In this document: positions 41,696-50,304 of the stretch, piece after piece
How positions within the stretch are numbered: the stretch's first letter is position 1
How the letters are laid out: each line of letters begins with the position of its first letter
NCBI RefSeq assembly: GCF_000518265.1
Contig: NZ_KI912410.1
Span: forward strand, 972,774-1,036,773
Origin: Actinomadura oligospora ATCC 43269
GTDB lineage: Bacteria > Actinomycetota > Actinomycetes > Streptosporangiales > Streptosporangiaceae
Length of the DNA: 64,000 bases
Direction of reading: 5' to 3'
Translations under genes and position numbers: made by a program
The notes under the pieces: generated by a model
Databases searched by the model: none
The model's input: only the letters and a program-made list of their open reading frames with translations
Told to the model about the DNA's origin: nothing

Positions 41696-43090
41696 CTAGT
41701 GGCGTTTCTTGTGCCCGCGCTTCGGTTTGCGCTTGGGCTTCGGCTTTGGTTTGGGCTTGGGTTTCGGCTTCGCCGTCGGCGCGGGTGGCTTAGGGGCCGG
41801 GGCGGTGGCGGTCGGCGACGGCTTGGGCGGCGGCGCGGCGTCGCTCTGGTCCGTGAGGCCGAGGGCCGGCGCGCCCACGAGGACGGTCGCGGCGGCGGCG
41901 CCGACTCCGGCGAGGACGCGCGTCCGGAGGTGGGAGGGCGCGGCCTTCCCCTGAGTGGGCCGGAACGCCTGCGTGTGCGCGTCCACGTGAACCGGGTCGA
42001 AGGTCTGCGTGTGCGCGTTGTCGTGAACCGGGTTGAACGGCTGTGCGTGGGCGTTGTTCGGGACGGGGCTGAAGACCTGGGTGTGCGCTGACGGGTCGTC
42101 CTCGTGCGCGCGCGCTGCGAAGGGGACGGCGCCGAAGATCTCGGTCTGGTCCTTGGCGTCGGACGTCCCGGCGGCGGTCTGCTCGATCAGGGACATCAGC
42201 AGTTCGGACGAGGTGGGCCGGTCGCCCGGGTTCTTGGAGAGCGCCGAGCGGACGGCGGCGAGCAGCTGCGGGGGCAGTCCGGCGAGGTCCGGGGCCTCGT
42301 TGGCGGCGCGGAGGACGACTTCGGGGGCCGGGCCCTCGCCGAAGGGAAGGCGTCCCGTGCCCGCGTGGGCGACGAGGCAGCCCCAGGAGAACACGTCCGC
42401 GGCGGGGGAGGCCGGGCCGCCCGCGATGACCTCCGGGGGGATCCAGCCGGGCGTCCCGAGGACGGTGCCGGACGTGCTGACCGAGCCCGGCGAGCCCTGC
42501 GTCCGCGCGATGCCGAAGTCGATCACGCGGCAGCCGGACAGGGTGAGCATCACGTTCGCCGGCTTGAGGTCGCGGTGCACGAGCCCGGCGGCGTGGATCG
42601 CGGCCAGGGCGGTCGCGACGCCGACCGCGACGCCGTGCAGGTCGGCGGCGGGCAGCGGGCCGCCGGACGAGATCCGCTGCTGGAGCGTGATCCCGGCGAC
42701 GTACTCGCTGACGATGTAGGGACGGCCGCCCTCCTCGCCGTGCGCGAGGACGCGGGCCGTGCAGAACGACGCGACGCGTCCGGCGATGACCGCCTCGTCC
42801 CGGAAGCGGCGCAGGAACCGGGGGTCGTCGGTCAGGTGCGGGCGCATGACCTTGACCGCGACGCGGGCCCCGGAGTTCGGGTCGACGCCCAGGTAGACGG
42901 TGCCCATGCCGCCCGCGCCGAGCCGTCCGAGCAGCGCGTACGCGCCGACCGCCCGCGGGTCGGACGGCTCGAGCGGGGTCGCCGAGGCGTCCGCCGGATC
43001 CGGGCGGACGGGCGCGGGCGGGGGAGCGGGCGGCGGCGGAGGGCCGAGCGGCGTCAGCCCACGGGGCGGCTCGGGCTCGTGTTGGTCCAT
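41696..43090 (-). CDS. Ser/Thr protein kinase with A-H-T-Q-x-F repeats and Lys-Pro tail
   Basis: The 464-residue kinase has P-loop LGAGGMGTVYLG, VAVKVMR, catalytic HRDLKPANVML and DFGIAR, within residues 30-290. Then come four 11-residue repeats around residues 335-385 (AHTQVFSPVPN, AHAQPFNPVHD, AHTQTFDPVHV, AHTQAFRPTQG), a hydrophobic segment (VGAAAATVLVGAPALGL) and a Lys/Pro tail (KPKPKPKPKPKPKRKPKR), presumably outside. Thr-Gln in the repeats could be autophosphorylation sites for FHA-domain partners; that is inference. ATG 43090 has AGGGGAC upstream. The large outside domain usual in PknB is absent. Confidence 0.9.
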   Translation of the reverse strand: MDQHEPEPPRGLTPLGPPPPPAPPPAPVRPDPADASATPLEPSDPRAVGAYALLGRLGAGGMGTVYLGVDPNSGARVAVKVMRPHLTDDPRFLRRFRDEAVIAGRVASFCTARVLAHGEEGGRPYIVSEYVAGITLQQRISSGGPLPAADLHGVAVGVATALAAIHAAGLVHRDLKPANVMLTLSGCRVIDFGIARTQGSPGSVSTSGTVLGTPGWIPPEVIAGGPASPAADVFSWGCLVAHAGTGRLPFGEGPAPEVVLRAANEAPDLAGLPPQLLAAVRSALSKNPGDRPTSSELLMSLIEQTAAGTSDAKDQTEIFGAVPFAARAHEDDPSAHTQVFSPVPNNAHAQPFNPVHDNAHTQTFDPVHVDAHTQAFRPTQGKAAPSHLRTRVLAGVGAAAATVLVGAPALGLTDQSDAAPPPKPSPTATAPAPKPPAPTAKPKPKPKPKPKPKRKPKRGHKKRH

Positions 43091-43711
43091 GCCGTCCCCT
43101 GGGCCCTTTCGTCGCTCTGGTCCGGATCGCGCTCCGGACGTCAGGCCCAACATGGTGCCCCATTCGCACGAAACCGCGAAACGTGATCGTCATCTGGATG
43201 TAGCAGGCAGTGCACGAAGGCAGGGCAGAGTGTGAAGCGGTTCGGCGATCGCCCGGTCTCCCGGCGGAACCTCCTCGGCGCGGTACGGGCGGGCGGTCGG
43301 CGGCTCCGAAGGCGGTGTTCGCGCGGACGGGACCCCAGGGGTGGGAGGCTCCGGCCCGCGCGGACATCGGCCGCCGGATTCCCTATAAAATCGGTTGACT
43401 TTATAGGGAATCCGGTTCAGGATGGGGAACGCGAAGTCAGGCCCGAGGCAGGGGCCACCCCGCCGTTGGGGCGCTCTTCCGGCGGGGCGCACGGTGGCCG
43501 GGACGGCGTTGGCACGGCCCGTCCCGGCCACCGGCACGTCTCCCCCCAGGACGGGGCCGGAACGGTAGAGCGCCGTGCAAGATTGCGTAAGCGGATCGTC
43601 CCGGTACGGCCAGCCCCCACCCCCGGTGGTGGCGTCCGGCCGCCGCAACCCTCAGCGTGGGCCTTCGGGCGGTTCACACCGCGTGGCGCTGCGACGGGGA
43701 GGGTGCGGACG
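43091..43711. other. 621-bp gap between kinase and sensor kinase genes
   Basis: The gap is divergent (STPK to the left, histidine kinase to the right). It contains one striking inverted repeat (43374-43415) with an overlapping promoter and otherwise no supported gene. The frame open from 43232 has Arg/Gly-rich non-protein-like composition. No response-regulator remnant is recognisable. Confidence 0.5.
43374..43423 (+). promoter_or_regulatory. 16-bp perfect inverted repeat overlapping a promoter
   Basis: CCGGATTCCCTATAAA (43374-43389) and its exact complement (43400-43415) flank 10 nt. TTGACT (43395-43400) and CAGGAT (43418-43423) form a 17-nt-spaced promoter reading right, so the right arm covers the spacer. 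An operator for a dimeric regulator of the sensor kinase gene (ATG 43712) is the simplest reading. Confidence 0.65.
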
Positions 43712-45097
43712 ATGTCGGGGCGCTGGCCGCCGGGTCCCTGGTCACTGCGCACCAGGGTGACGGTGGTCGCGACCATGGTGGTCGGGGTCCTGCTGATCGC
43801 GGCGGCGGTCGGCTTCTACGCGACGCTCCGGAACGCCGTCTACGGCTCGCTGCGCGAGCGGGGCGACCGCGCCGTCGCGTCGCTCGCCGCGACCGTCCGC
43901 GCCAGCGATCCGCAGGGGGTCGGCGTCCTGGAACCCGGTGACACCGGCTTCCGGCTGCTCCAGGTCCTGGACGACCAGCGGCACGTCCGCGCCTCCAGTC
44001 ACGCCGTCGGCGGCCTCCCGCCGATCGTCGACCTGCGTCCGGACTCCGAGCATCCGACGCTGAGCGGGACGACCACCCTGTCCGGGGAGCAGGTGTTCGT
44101 GGTGGCCTCGCGCGAGTACGTGCCCGCCGGGTGGCGGACGCTCTACGCGGGCGTGTCCATGCCCGGGTTCACCGAGTCGCGCGACTACTTCGTCTTCCTG
44201 GTGGTGCTCGCCGTGCCACTGGGGCTGGCCCTGATCGCGCTCTCGGTCTGGCTGGCCGTGCGGAGCGCGCTGCGGCCCGTCCGCCGGATGAGCGCCGAGC
44301 TCGCCGAGGTGACCGGGACGGGGCAGGGCAGGCCGCGCCGGGTGACCGTTCCGGAGACGCACGACGAGATCGCGCAGCTCGCCGCGTCCGTCAACGTCAC
44401 CCTGCACCGGCTGGAGCAGAACGTCACGCGGCAGCGGCAGTTCGTCGGGGACGTCTCGCACGAGCTCCGCAGCCCCCTCACCGGCCTGCGCGCCCAGCTC
44501 GAGGTCGCCCTGGAGCATCCCGGGGACGAGGACTGGCCCGCCGTCGCCCGGTCCGCGCTGAACGACGCCGACCGGCTCCAGCGGATCGTCACCGACCTGC
44601 TCCTGCTGGCCAAGCTGGACGCGGGCGTCCCGCTGGACCGCGAGCCCGTGGACCTCGGCGACCTGGCCGCGCAGGAGGGCAAGCGCCTACGGCGCGTCCC
44701 GGTGGACCTCGACGTCGAGCCGGGCGTGGTCGTTCTCGGCGCGCGGGGGCCGCTACTCCGCCTGATCACCAACCTGCTCGACAACGCCGCCCGGCACGCC
44801 CGGACCGTCGTCAGCCTCACCGTCGAGCACCGGGGATCCGACGCCGTCCTGTCGGTGGCGGACGACGGGACCGGAATTCCGGTCGCCGACCGTGAACGGG
44901 TCTTCCAGCGGTTCCAGCGGCTGGCCGAGGGCCGCAAACGCGACACGGCCGGGTCCGGCCTGGGACTGCCGATCTCCCGCGACATCGCGCAGGCGCACGG
45001 CGGCAGCCTGGTCATCGCCGACACCAAGCTCGGCGCGCGCCTGGTCCTGCGGATTCCGCTGGCCCCTGACGGGAGGCCCGACGAGGGCGGACGTTAG
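43712..45097 (+). CDS. Two-component sensor histidine kinase
   Basis: The 461-residue membrane kinase starts at ATG 43712 behind GGGGAGGG. It has TM1 (VTVVATMVVGVLLIAAAVGF), an outside sensor domain of about 130 residues, TM2 (FVFLVVLAVPLGLALIALSV), HAMP (LRPVRRMSAELAEVTG), H-box RQFVGDVSHELRSPLTGLRA, N-box LITNLLDNAARHA, DDGTGIP and GSGLGLPIS. All catalytic boxes are intact. No response regulator is adjacent, unlike most actinobacterial HAMP kinases of this type. The next gene starts 10 bp after the stop. Confidence 0.92.
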   Translation: MSGRWPPGPWSLRTRVTVVATMVVGVLLIAAAVGFYATLRNAVYGSLRERGDRAVASLAATVRASDPQGVGVLEPGDTGFRLLQVLDDQRHVRASSHAVGGLPPIVDLRPDSEHPTLSGTTTLSGEQVFVVASREYVPAGWRTLYAGVSMPGFTESRDYFVFLVVLAVPLGLALIALSVWLAVRSALRPVRRMSAELAEVTGTGQGRPRRVTVPETHDEIAQLAASVNVTLHRLEQNVTRQRQFVGDVSHELRSPLTGLRAQLEVALEHPGDEDWPAVARSALNDADRLQRIVTDLLLLAKLDAGVPLDREPVDLGDLAAQEGKRLRRVPVDLDVEPGVVVLGARGPLLRLITNLLDNAARHARTVVSLTVEHRGSDAVLSVADDGTGIPVADRERVFQRFQRLAEGRKRDTAGSGLGLPISRDIAQAHGGSLVIADTKLGARLVLRIPLAPDGRPDEGGR

Positions 45098-45107
45098 CCT
45101 GCGAGGC

Positions 45108-46616
45108 ATGAGCGCGTCGCTGGAGCGGCCGGACGCGGCCGGGCTGCTGGACCGGGTTCTGGATCCGGGCAGTTTCGCGTCCTGGGACGTCCCGCCCTCG
45201 TACGCGGCGCTGAGCACCCGGTACGAGGCGGACCTCGCGCGGGCGCGCGAGCGCAGCGGACGTGACGAGGCCGTCCTCACCGGATCCGGAATTCTGCGTG
45301 GGCGGCGTGTTGCCGTCGTCGTATCCGAGTTCGCCTTTCTCGCCGGGTCCATCGGGGTGGCCACGGCCGATCGGATCGTCGCGGCGGTGGAGCGCGCCAC
45401 CGCGGAAGGGCTGCCGCTGCTCGCCGCGCCGTCCTCTGGTGGGACGCGCATGCAGGAGGGGACCATCGCGTTCGTCCAGATGGCCCGGATCACGGCCGCC
45501 GTCATGGCGCACCGGGCCGCGGGGCTTCCCTACCTCGTCTATCTGCGGCACCCCACGACCGGGGGTGTTCTCGCGTCCTGGGGTTCGCTGGGGCATGTGA
45601 CCGCCGCCGAGCCCGGCGCGCTCATCGGCTTCCTCGGTCCGCGCGTGTACGAGACGCTTCACGGCGAGCCCTTTCCGGCGGGGGTGCAGGTGGCCGAGAA
45701 CCTGGCCGCCAAGGGGCTGCTGGACGCCGTCGTCGGCGTGGACGACCTCCCGGACGTCGCCGCCCAGGCCCTGGACGTCCTGTGCGCCGTCCAAGGTGTT
45801 CCGGCGCAGCCTCGGCGTGGACGTTTCGTCTCGGGCGACCACGCCGATCCGGGGGCGGCGGACGTTCCCGCCTGGGAATCGGTCGAGCGGTCGCGGCGCG
45901 TGGACCGGCCGGGGGTTCGTGAGCTGCTGCGTCACGGGGCCTCCGGGGTGACGCCGCTGTCCGGGACGGGCGACGGCGAGGCGGACCCGGGCCTGCTGCT
46001 CGCGCTCGCGCGGTTCGGCGACGCGTCCTGCGTGGTGATCGGGCAGGACCGGGCCGCGCAGCGGGTCGGACGGCCGATCGGGCCCGCCGGGCTGCGCGTC
46101 GCGCGGCGCGGGATGCGCCTCGCCGCCGAGCTCGGCCTGCCGCTGCTCACCGTCGTGGACACGCCCGGCGCGGCGCTGTCGCCGGAGGCGGAGGAGCGCG
46201 GGCTGGCCGGGGAGATCGCCCGCTGCCTCGCCGACCTGATCACCCTGCGGGCGGCGACGCTGTGCCTCCTGCTGGGTGAGGGCAGCGGCGGCGCGGCGCT
46301 GGCCCTGCTGCCCGCCGACCGCGTCCTCGCCGCACGGCACGCCTGGCTCGCGCCGCTGCCGCCGGAGGGCGCGTCCGGGATCGTCCACCGGACGCCGGAC
46401 CGCGCGCCCGAGCTGGCCGCGGCCCAGCGGATCCGCGCGGCCGACCTGTACGAGGACGGCATCGTCGACGCGATCGTCCCCGAGGAGCCGGACGCCGCCG
46501 ACGAGGCCGAGGCGTTCTGCGCGCGCGTCGCGGACGTCCTGGCGCGCGAGCTGCCCGCGCTGCGCGCCGACCCGGACGGACGCAGCGCGCGCTACGCCCG
46601 CCGGGCGGCCTCCTGA
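45108..46616 (+). CDS. Fused acetyl-CoA carboxylase carboxyltransferase (AccD-AccA type)
   Basis: The 502-residue protein joins a beta-like half (VAVVVSEFAFLAGSIG, APSSGGTRMQEGTIAFVQMA) and an alpha-like half (VGRPIGPAGLRVARRGMRLA, TVVDTPGAALSPEAEERGLA, LLGEGSGGAALALLPADRVL). It lacks the AccD zinc finger. It transfers CO2 from carboxybiotin to acetyl-CoA or another acyl-CoA; a biotin carboxylase/BCCP partner must be elsewhere. TAGCCT at 45095-45100 is a possible -10 inside the preceding stop, so it may be transcribed apart from the kinase gene. Confidence 0.88.
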   Translation: MSASLERPDAAGLLDRVLDPGSFASWDVPPSYAALSTRYEADLARARERSGRDEAVLTGSGILRGRRVAVVVSEFAFLAGSIGVATADRIVAAVERATAEGLPLLAAPSSGGTRMQEGTIAFVQMARITAAVMAHRAAGLPYLVYLRHPTTGGVLASWGSLGHVTAAEPGALIGFLGPRVYETLHGEPFPAGVQVAENLAAKGLLDAVVGVDDLPDVAAQALDVLCAVQGVPAQPRRGRFVSGDHADPGAADVPAWESVERSRRVDRPGVRELLRHGASGVTPLSGTGDGEADPGLLLALARFGDASCVVIGQDRAAQRVGRPIGPAGLRVARRGMRLAAELGLPLLTVVDTPGAALSPEAEERGLAGEIARCLADLITLRAATLCLLLGEGSGGAALALLPADRVLAARHAWLAPLPPEGASGIVHRTPDRAPELAAAQRIRAADLYEDGIVDAIVPEEPDAADEAEAFCARVADVLARELPALRADPDGRSARYARRAAS

Positions 46617-46690
46617 TCGTCCGCTGGGACGTTGCCCCAACAGGACACATCCGAAGGGCTGCCCTGCGGCGGCTTGGGGCTTACCGTGCT

Positions 46691-47410
46691 GTGCACCCAG
46701 GGATCCGGGTGCGGAGGGCGGACGGCGTGCGGGACGAATCGGCGGCGCGAGGGCGGCCAGAGGACGGGAAGCGTGCGGTGGACGGGACGCCCGGGGGGAG
46801 CGGGGCGGGGAGCGGCGTGCGGAAGGTGCCGCTGAGCCGTCCGGAGCGGCGGGCGGAGCTGTTCGACACCGTCCTGGAGGTGCTCGCCGAGGTCGGGTAC
46901 GAGCGGCTGACCATGGACCTGGTCGCCCGGCGGGCGCGGGCCGGGAAGGCGACGCTCTACCAGCGGTGGCCGTCCAAGGCGCACCTGGTGGTGGCGGCGA
47001 TGGAGCGCTACCGGCCGGAGGCGCCGGACGGGGACGCCGGATCGTTCGTCGAGGACATCCGGCAGCTGCTGACCGCCTACGTCGCGGGCTGGTCGGGACT
47101 CGACCGGGGCCTGCTCATCGCGATCCTGGAGGGGAGCCGCACCGATCCCGAGCTGGCCCGGCTGCGGCGGGAGCGGCTGGCGACGCCGGTGCGGCGGTCC
47201 ATCGAGTCCTCGCTCGACCGGGCGATGCGGCGCGGCGAGATCCCGGACGGCGTGGACGCCGGGCTGCTGGTCGACCTGCCCTTCGCGATCATCCTCAGCC
47301 ATGTCCTCGTCAAGGACGAAACGCCAGGCCAGGAGCTGGTGGATCGCTTTGTGGACGGCATCCTCCGGCCCCTTCTGGACGCCCCGAACCCGCGCGTTCC
47401 TAGAAGATAG
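46691..47410 (+). CDS. TetR family regulator
   Basis: The 239-residue product has the HTH near residues 55-100 (FDTVLEVLAEVGYERLTMDL, VARRARAGKATLYQRWPSKA, HLVVAAM) and an all-helical ligand domain with LLIAILEGSRTDPELARLRR. The N-terminal 45 residues are Gly/Arg-rich; GTG 46727 is an alternative start. It lies 112 bp upstream of a P450-ferredoxin pair on the same strand, and an operator-like palindrome sits at its 3' end. It probably represses that pair. Confidence 0.88.
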   Translation: MHPGIRVRRADGVRDESAARGRPEDGKRAVDGTPGGSGAGSGVRKVPLSRPERRAELFDTVLEVLAEVGYERLTMDLVARRARAGKATLYQRWPSKAHLVVAAMERYRPEAPDGDAGSFVEDIRQLLTAYVAGWSGLDRGLLIAILEGSRTDPELARLRRERLATPVRRSIESSLDRAMRRGEIPDGVDAGLLVDLPFAIILSHVLVKDETPGQELVDRFVDGILRPLLDAPNPRVPRR

Positions 47411-47426
47411 AACGGAACAGTTCTAT
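47407..47426. promoter_or_regulatory. Operator-like palindrome at the tetR end, upstream of the P450
   Basis: ATAGAAC-GGAACA-GTTCTAT is a perfect 7-bp inverted repeat with a 6-nt spacer. It overlaps the tetR stop and is AT-rich in GC-rich DNA. It lies 97 bp ahead of the P450 ATG, so it is a candidate TetR-family binding site. Confidence 0.6.
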
Positions 47427-47522
47427 TTTCGGAGACGAGGCCGTCCCCTCCGGCGGGCCGCCCGCGTCCGTCCCGCCGGGGCATGGCGGCACAGCGCGAC
47501 CCGCCGAGGAAGGGACCCTCTC

Positions 47523-48773
47523 ATGCGCGCTCCACTGCCCCCCGCCTCCGCTCCCACGCCCCCCGCCGCTCCGGCCCGCTCCGCGCCGGGTCACCTGCCC
47601 GCCCTGCCCCTCCGGCGCGACGACCCGCTCGACCCGCCGCCCGAGCTCGCCCTGATCCGCCAGGAGACGCCGATCTCCCGGATGACCTTCCCGGACGGCG
47701 AGGAGGGCTGGCTGCTCACCCGGCACGAGGACGTCCGCGCGATCCTCGCCGACGGCCGGTTCAGCGCCGACCGGATCACCGCGTCCTCGCCGGTGCGCCG
47801 GATCAACTTCAGGCCCGAGGAACGGCCGGGCCTGATGCTCACCATGGACCCGCCCGAGCACACCCGGCTCCGGCGGCTGCTCACGCCGTACTTCACCACC
47901 CGCCGGATGCAGGCGCTCGCGCCGCGCGTCGAGCGGATCGTCGCCGAGCACCTGGACGCGCTCCGCGCCGCCGGACCGCCCGCCGACCTGGTGCCCGCGT
48001 TCACGCTGCCGATCCCGTCCCTGGTGATCTGCGAGCTGCTGGGCGTCCCGTACGCCGACCGCGCCCGCTTCCACGCCTGGTCGGCGGCCTCGCTCAGCCT
48101 CACCGCCCCCGAGGCGGAGGTGCTCGCCGCCCGGGACGCGCTGAAGTCCTACATGCGCGAGCTCGTCGACGCCAAGCGCCGCGATCCGGACGACGCGCTG
48201 CTCGGCACGCTGATCAGGGCCGACAACGACCTGACCGACGCCGAGCTCGGCGGGATCGGGCGGCTGCTGCTCATCGCCGGGCACGAGACCACCGCGAACA
48301 TGCTGGCCCTCGGCACCCTGACGTTCCTCACCCACCCGGACCAGCTCGCCGCCTTCCGCGGCGCCCCGGACGCCGCCGACCGCGCCGTCGAGGAGCTGCT
48401 GCGCTACCTGACGATCATCCAGTTCGGCACCACGCGGCTGGCCCTGGAGGACGTCGAGGTCCACGGGCGGCGGGTGCGGCGGGGCGAGACCGTGGTGCTG
48501 TCGCTGCCCGCCGCGAACCGCGACCCCGCGCACTTCGACCGTCCGGACGAGCTGGACGTCACGAGGCCGCCGTCGCAGCACGTCTCGTTCGGGCACGGGA
48601 TCCACCAGTGCCTCGGCCAGCAGCTCGCCCGCGTCGAGATGCGGATCGCGTTCACCGGCCTCTTCGACGGCCTGCCGGGTCTGCGCCTGGCCGTCCCGGC
48701 GGACGAGGTGCCCATGCGGGACGACATGGCCATCTACGGGGTGCACCGGCTGCCGGTGGCCTGGGAGGAGTGA
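47523..48773 (+). CDS. Cytochrome P450
   Basis: The 416-residue class I bacterial P450 has GRFSADRITASS, the I-helix LLIAGHETTANMLALG, ExxR in VEELLRYL and the haem-Cys loop FGHGIHQCLGQQLARVEMRI. The pattern is close to CYP105/CYP107-type enzymes that hydroxylate varied small molecules. ATG 47523 follows AGGAAGGGA. The ferredoxin gene starts 5 bp after its stop, giving a P450-redox partner unit. The substrate is unknown. Confidence 0.93.
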   Translation: MRAPLPPASAPTPPAAPARSAPGHLPALPLRRDDPLDPPPELALIRQETPISRMTFPDGEEGWLLTRHEDVRAILADGRFSADRITASSPVRRINFRPEERPGLMLTMDPPEHTRLRRLLTPYFTTRRMQALAPRVERIVAEHLDALRAAGPPADLVPAFTLPIPSLVICELLGVPYADRARFHAWSAASLSLTAPEAEVLAARDALKSYMRELVDAKRRDPDDALLGTLIRADNDLTDAELGGIGRLLLIAGHETTANMLALGTLTFLTHPDQLAAFRGAPDAADRAVEELLRYLTIIQFGTTRLALEDVEVHGRRVRRGETVVLSLPAANRDPAHFDRPDELDVTRPPSQHVSFGHGIHQCLGQQLARVEMRIAFTGLFDGLPGLRLAVPADEVPMRDDMAIYGVHRLPVAWEE

Positions 48774-48778
48774 GCGTC

Positions 48779-49021
48779 ATGCGCGTCGTCGCCGACCATG
48801 ATCTCTGCCTGGGGGCGGGGCAGTGCGTCCTGCACGCGCCGGAGGTGTTCGACCAGTCCGACGAGGACGGCACGGTCGTCCTGCTGACCGAGACGCCGCC
48901 CGGGGAGCAGGTGGAGAAGGTCCGGGTCGCCGTCCGGATGTGCCCGAACGCCGTCCTCTCCCTTGAGGAAGAGAAAGAGGAGGACGCGCCGGTGGTCGGC
49001 TCGTCCTCCTCCTCTGGCTGA
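48779..49021 (+). CDS. 3Fe-4S ferredoxin, P450 partner
   Basis: The 80-residue protein MRVVADHDLCLGAGQCVLHA has Cys10 and Cys16, with Cys54 in RMCPNAV, the three-Cys pattern (C-x5-C...C-P) of actinobacterial [3Fe-4S] ferredoxins that feed P450s. The acidic/serine tail (EEEKEEDAPVVGSSSSSG) is an unusual extension. ATG 48779 is placed 8 nt after GGGAGGAG; a GTG at 48770 overlapping the P450 stop is an alternative. Confidence 0.9.
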   Translation: MRVVADHDLCLGAGQCVLHAPEVFDQSDEDGTVVLLTETPPGEQVEKVRVAVRMCPNAVLSLEEEKEEDAPVVGSSSSSG

Positions 49022-49038
49022 GCGGGTCCGGCCCGCCG

Positions 49039-50067
49039 TCAGCGGCGGGCCAGGTCCGCGTCCGGCTTCGCGTCGCCGGACGCGCCGGGCAGATCGTACA
49101 GCCCGGCGAGGATCTCGTAGGAGCGGCGGCGGTCCGCGTGGTCGTGGACCATCGTGGTGACCATGACCTCGTCGGCGGCGGTGGACTCGATCAGCGCGTC
49201 CATCCTCCGCCGGACGGTGTCCGGGCCGCCGACGACCTGCGCGTCCTGCCGGGCGCGGATCATCTCGTGGTCGAGGGGCGTGTACGGGTAGGCGTCGGCC
49301 TCCTCCGGGGACGGCAGCGTGCCCGGATTCCCCTGCCGCAGCCGCAGGAACGACAGGGCCTGCGGACGGGCCAGGCGCTCGGCGGTCGCGTCGTCCTCGG
49401 CGGCGGTGACGGACACGGCGATCATCGCGTGCGGCTTGTCCAGGCCGTCCTTGGAGGGACGGAACGACTCGCGGTACAGGGCCAGCGCGGGCAGCGTGTT
49501 CTCGGCGCTGAAGTGGTGCGCGAACGCGAACGGGAGGCCGAGCATCCCGGCGAACTGGGCGCTGTAGCCGCTGGACCCGAGCAGCCACACGGGCGGACGG
49601 TTGCCCGCCGCGGGGGTGACGGCCCCGCCGTCCTCGAAGTAGGCGCGCAGCTCGTGGACCTGCTCGGGGAAGTCGTCCACCGAGAGCGGGCCGGGCGTGC
49701 GGCGCAGCGCCCGCGCGGTCGCCTGGTCGGTGCCGGGGGCCCGGCCGAGGCCGAGGTCGATCCGGCCCGGGAACAGGCCCTCCAGCGTGCCGAACTGCTC
49801 GGCGACGACCATCGGGGCGTGGTTGGGGAGCATGATCCCGCCGGACCCGACCCGCAGCCGTTCGGTCGCCGCGGCGACCTGGCCGATCAGCACCGACGTC
49901 GCCGAGGACGCGATGCCCGGCATCCGGTGGTGCTCGGCGAGCCAGTACCGGTGGAAGCCGAGGTCCTCGGCGAGCCGGGCCAGGTCGAGGGTGTTGCGGA
50001 GCGCCTGCGCGGACGTCGAACCGGACGCCACGGGCGCGAGATCGAGCACGGAGAACGGGAGAACCAT
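49039..50067 (-). CDS. Luciferase-like (LLM) flavin-dependent oxidoreductase
   Basis: The 342-residue protein shows the bacterial luciferase-like TIM barrel of the MsnO8 type: LPFSVLDLAPVASGSTSAQA, FHRYWLAEHHRMPGIASSAT, VGSGGIMLPNHAPMVVAEQF and GRIDLGLGRAPGTD. Such enzymes use FMNH2 or F420H2; which one cannot be told here. It is convergent with the P450-ferredoxin pair, with a 17-bp gap. ATG 50067 is preferred to 50079 by family alignment. Confidence 0.88.
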   Translation of the reverse strand: MVLPFSVLDLAPVASGSTSAQALRNTLDLARLAEDLGFHRYWLAEHHRMPGIASSATSVLIGQVAAATERLRVGSGGIMLPNHAPMVVAEQFGTLEGLFPGRIDLGLGRAPGTDQATARALRRTPGPLSVDDFPEQVHELRAYFEDGGAVTPAAGNRPPVWLLGSSGYSAQFAGMLGLPFAFAHHFSAENTLPALALYRESFRPSKDGLDKPHAMIAVSVTAAEDDATAERLARPQALSFLRLRQGNPGTLPSPEEADAYPYTPLDHEMIRARQDAQVVGGPDTVRRRMDALIESTAADEVMVTTMVHDHADRRRSYEILAGLYDLPGASGDAKPDADLARR

Positions 50068-50291
50068 GCCCGTTCCCAACCCCCGGGCGCCGCCCGCTCT
50101 TCCCGGCGGGGCCTACGTTCTTTCTCACACCGCCGCTTCTGAGGCCGCGGACCCGGCTTCAGCGGCACGGCGGGCCCGGGGTGACCACGCGGAGGACGCC
50201 GGAAACCCCCTGTGGCGTGGGGCTTCGGCGCTACCCGGGGGGCGGGTGAGGGGCGTCCGAGATGTCCTGATAGGCATTTTGTCCGGGGTCA

Positions 50292-50304
50292 TACGATATG
50301 GACA
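50292..50304 (+). promoter_or_regulatory. -10 element of a leaderless amidotransferase mRNA
   Basis: TACGAT at 50292-50297 ends 6 nt before ATG 50304. No ribosome site precedes that ATG, so transcription and translation probably start at the same A. Confidence 0.4.

Noticed and set aside
43374..43415. Insertion sequence terminal inverted repeats
   Set aside because: The arms are only 10 nt apart, there is no transposase and no flanking direct repeat; an operator or hairpin fits better.
43232..43711. N-terminal extension of the histidine kinase or a response-regulator remnant
   Set aside because: Composition is Arg/Gly-rich, no receiver-domain Asp motif is seen, and a good ribosome site marks ATG 43712.
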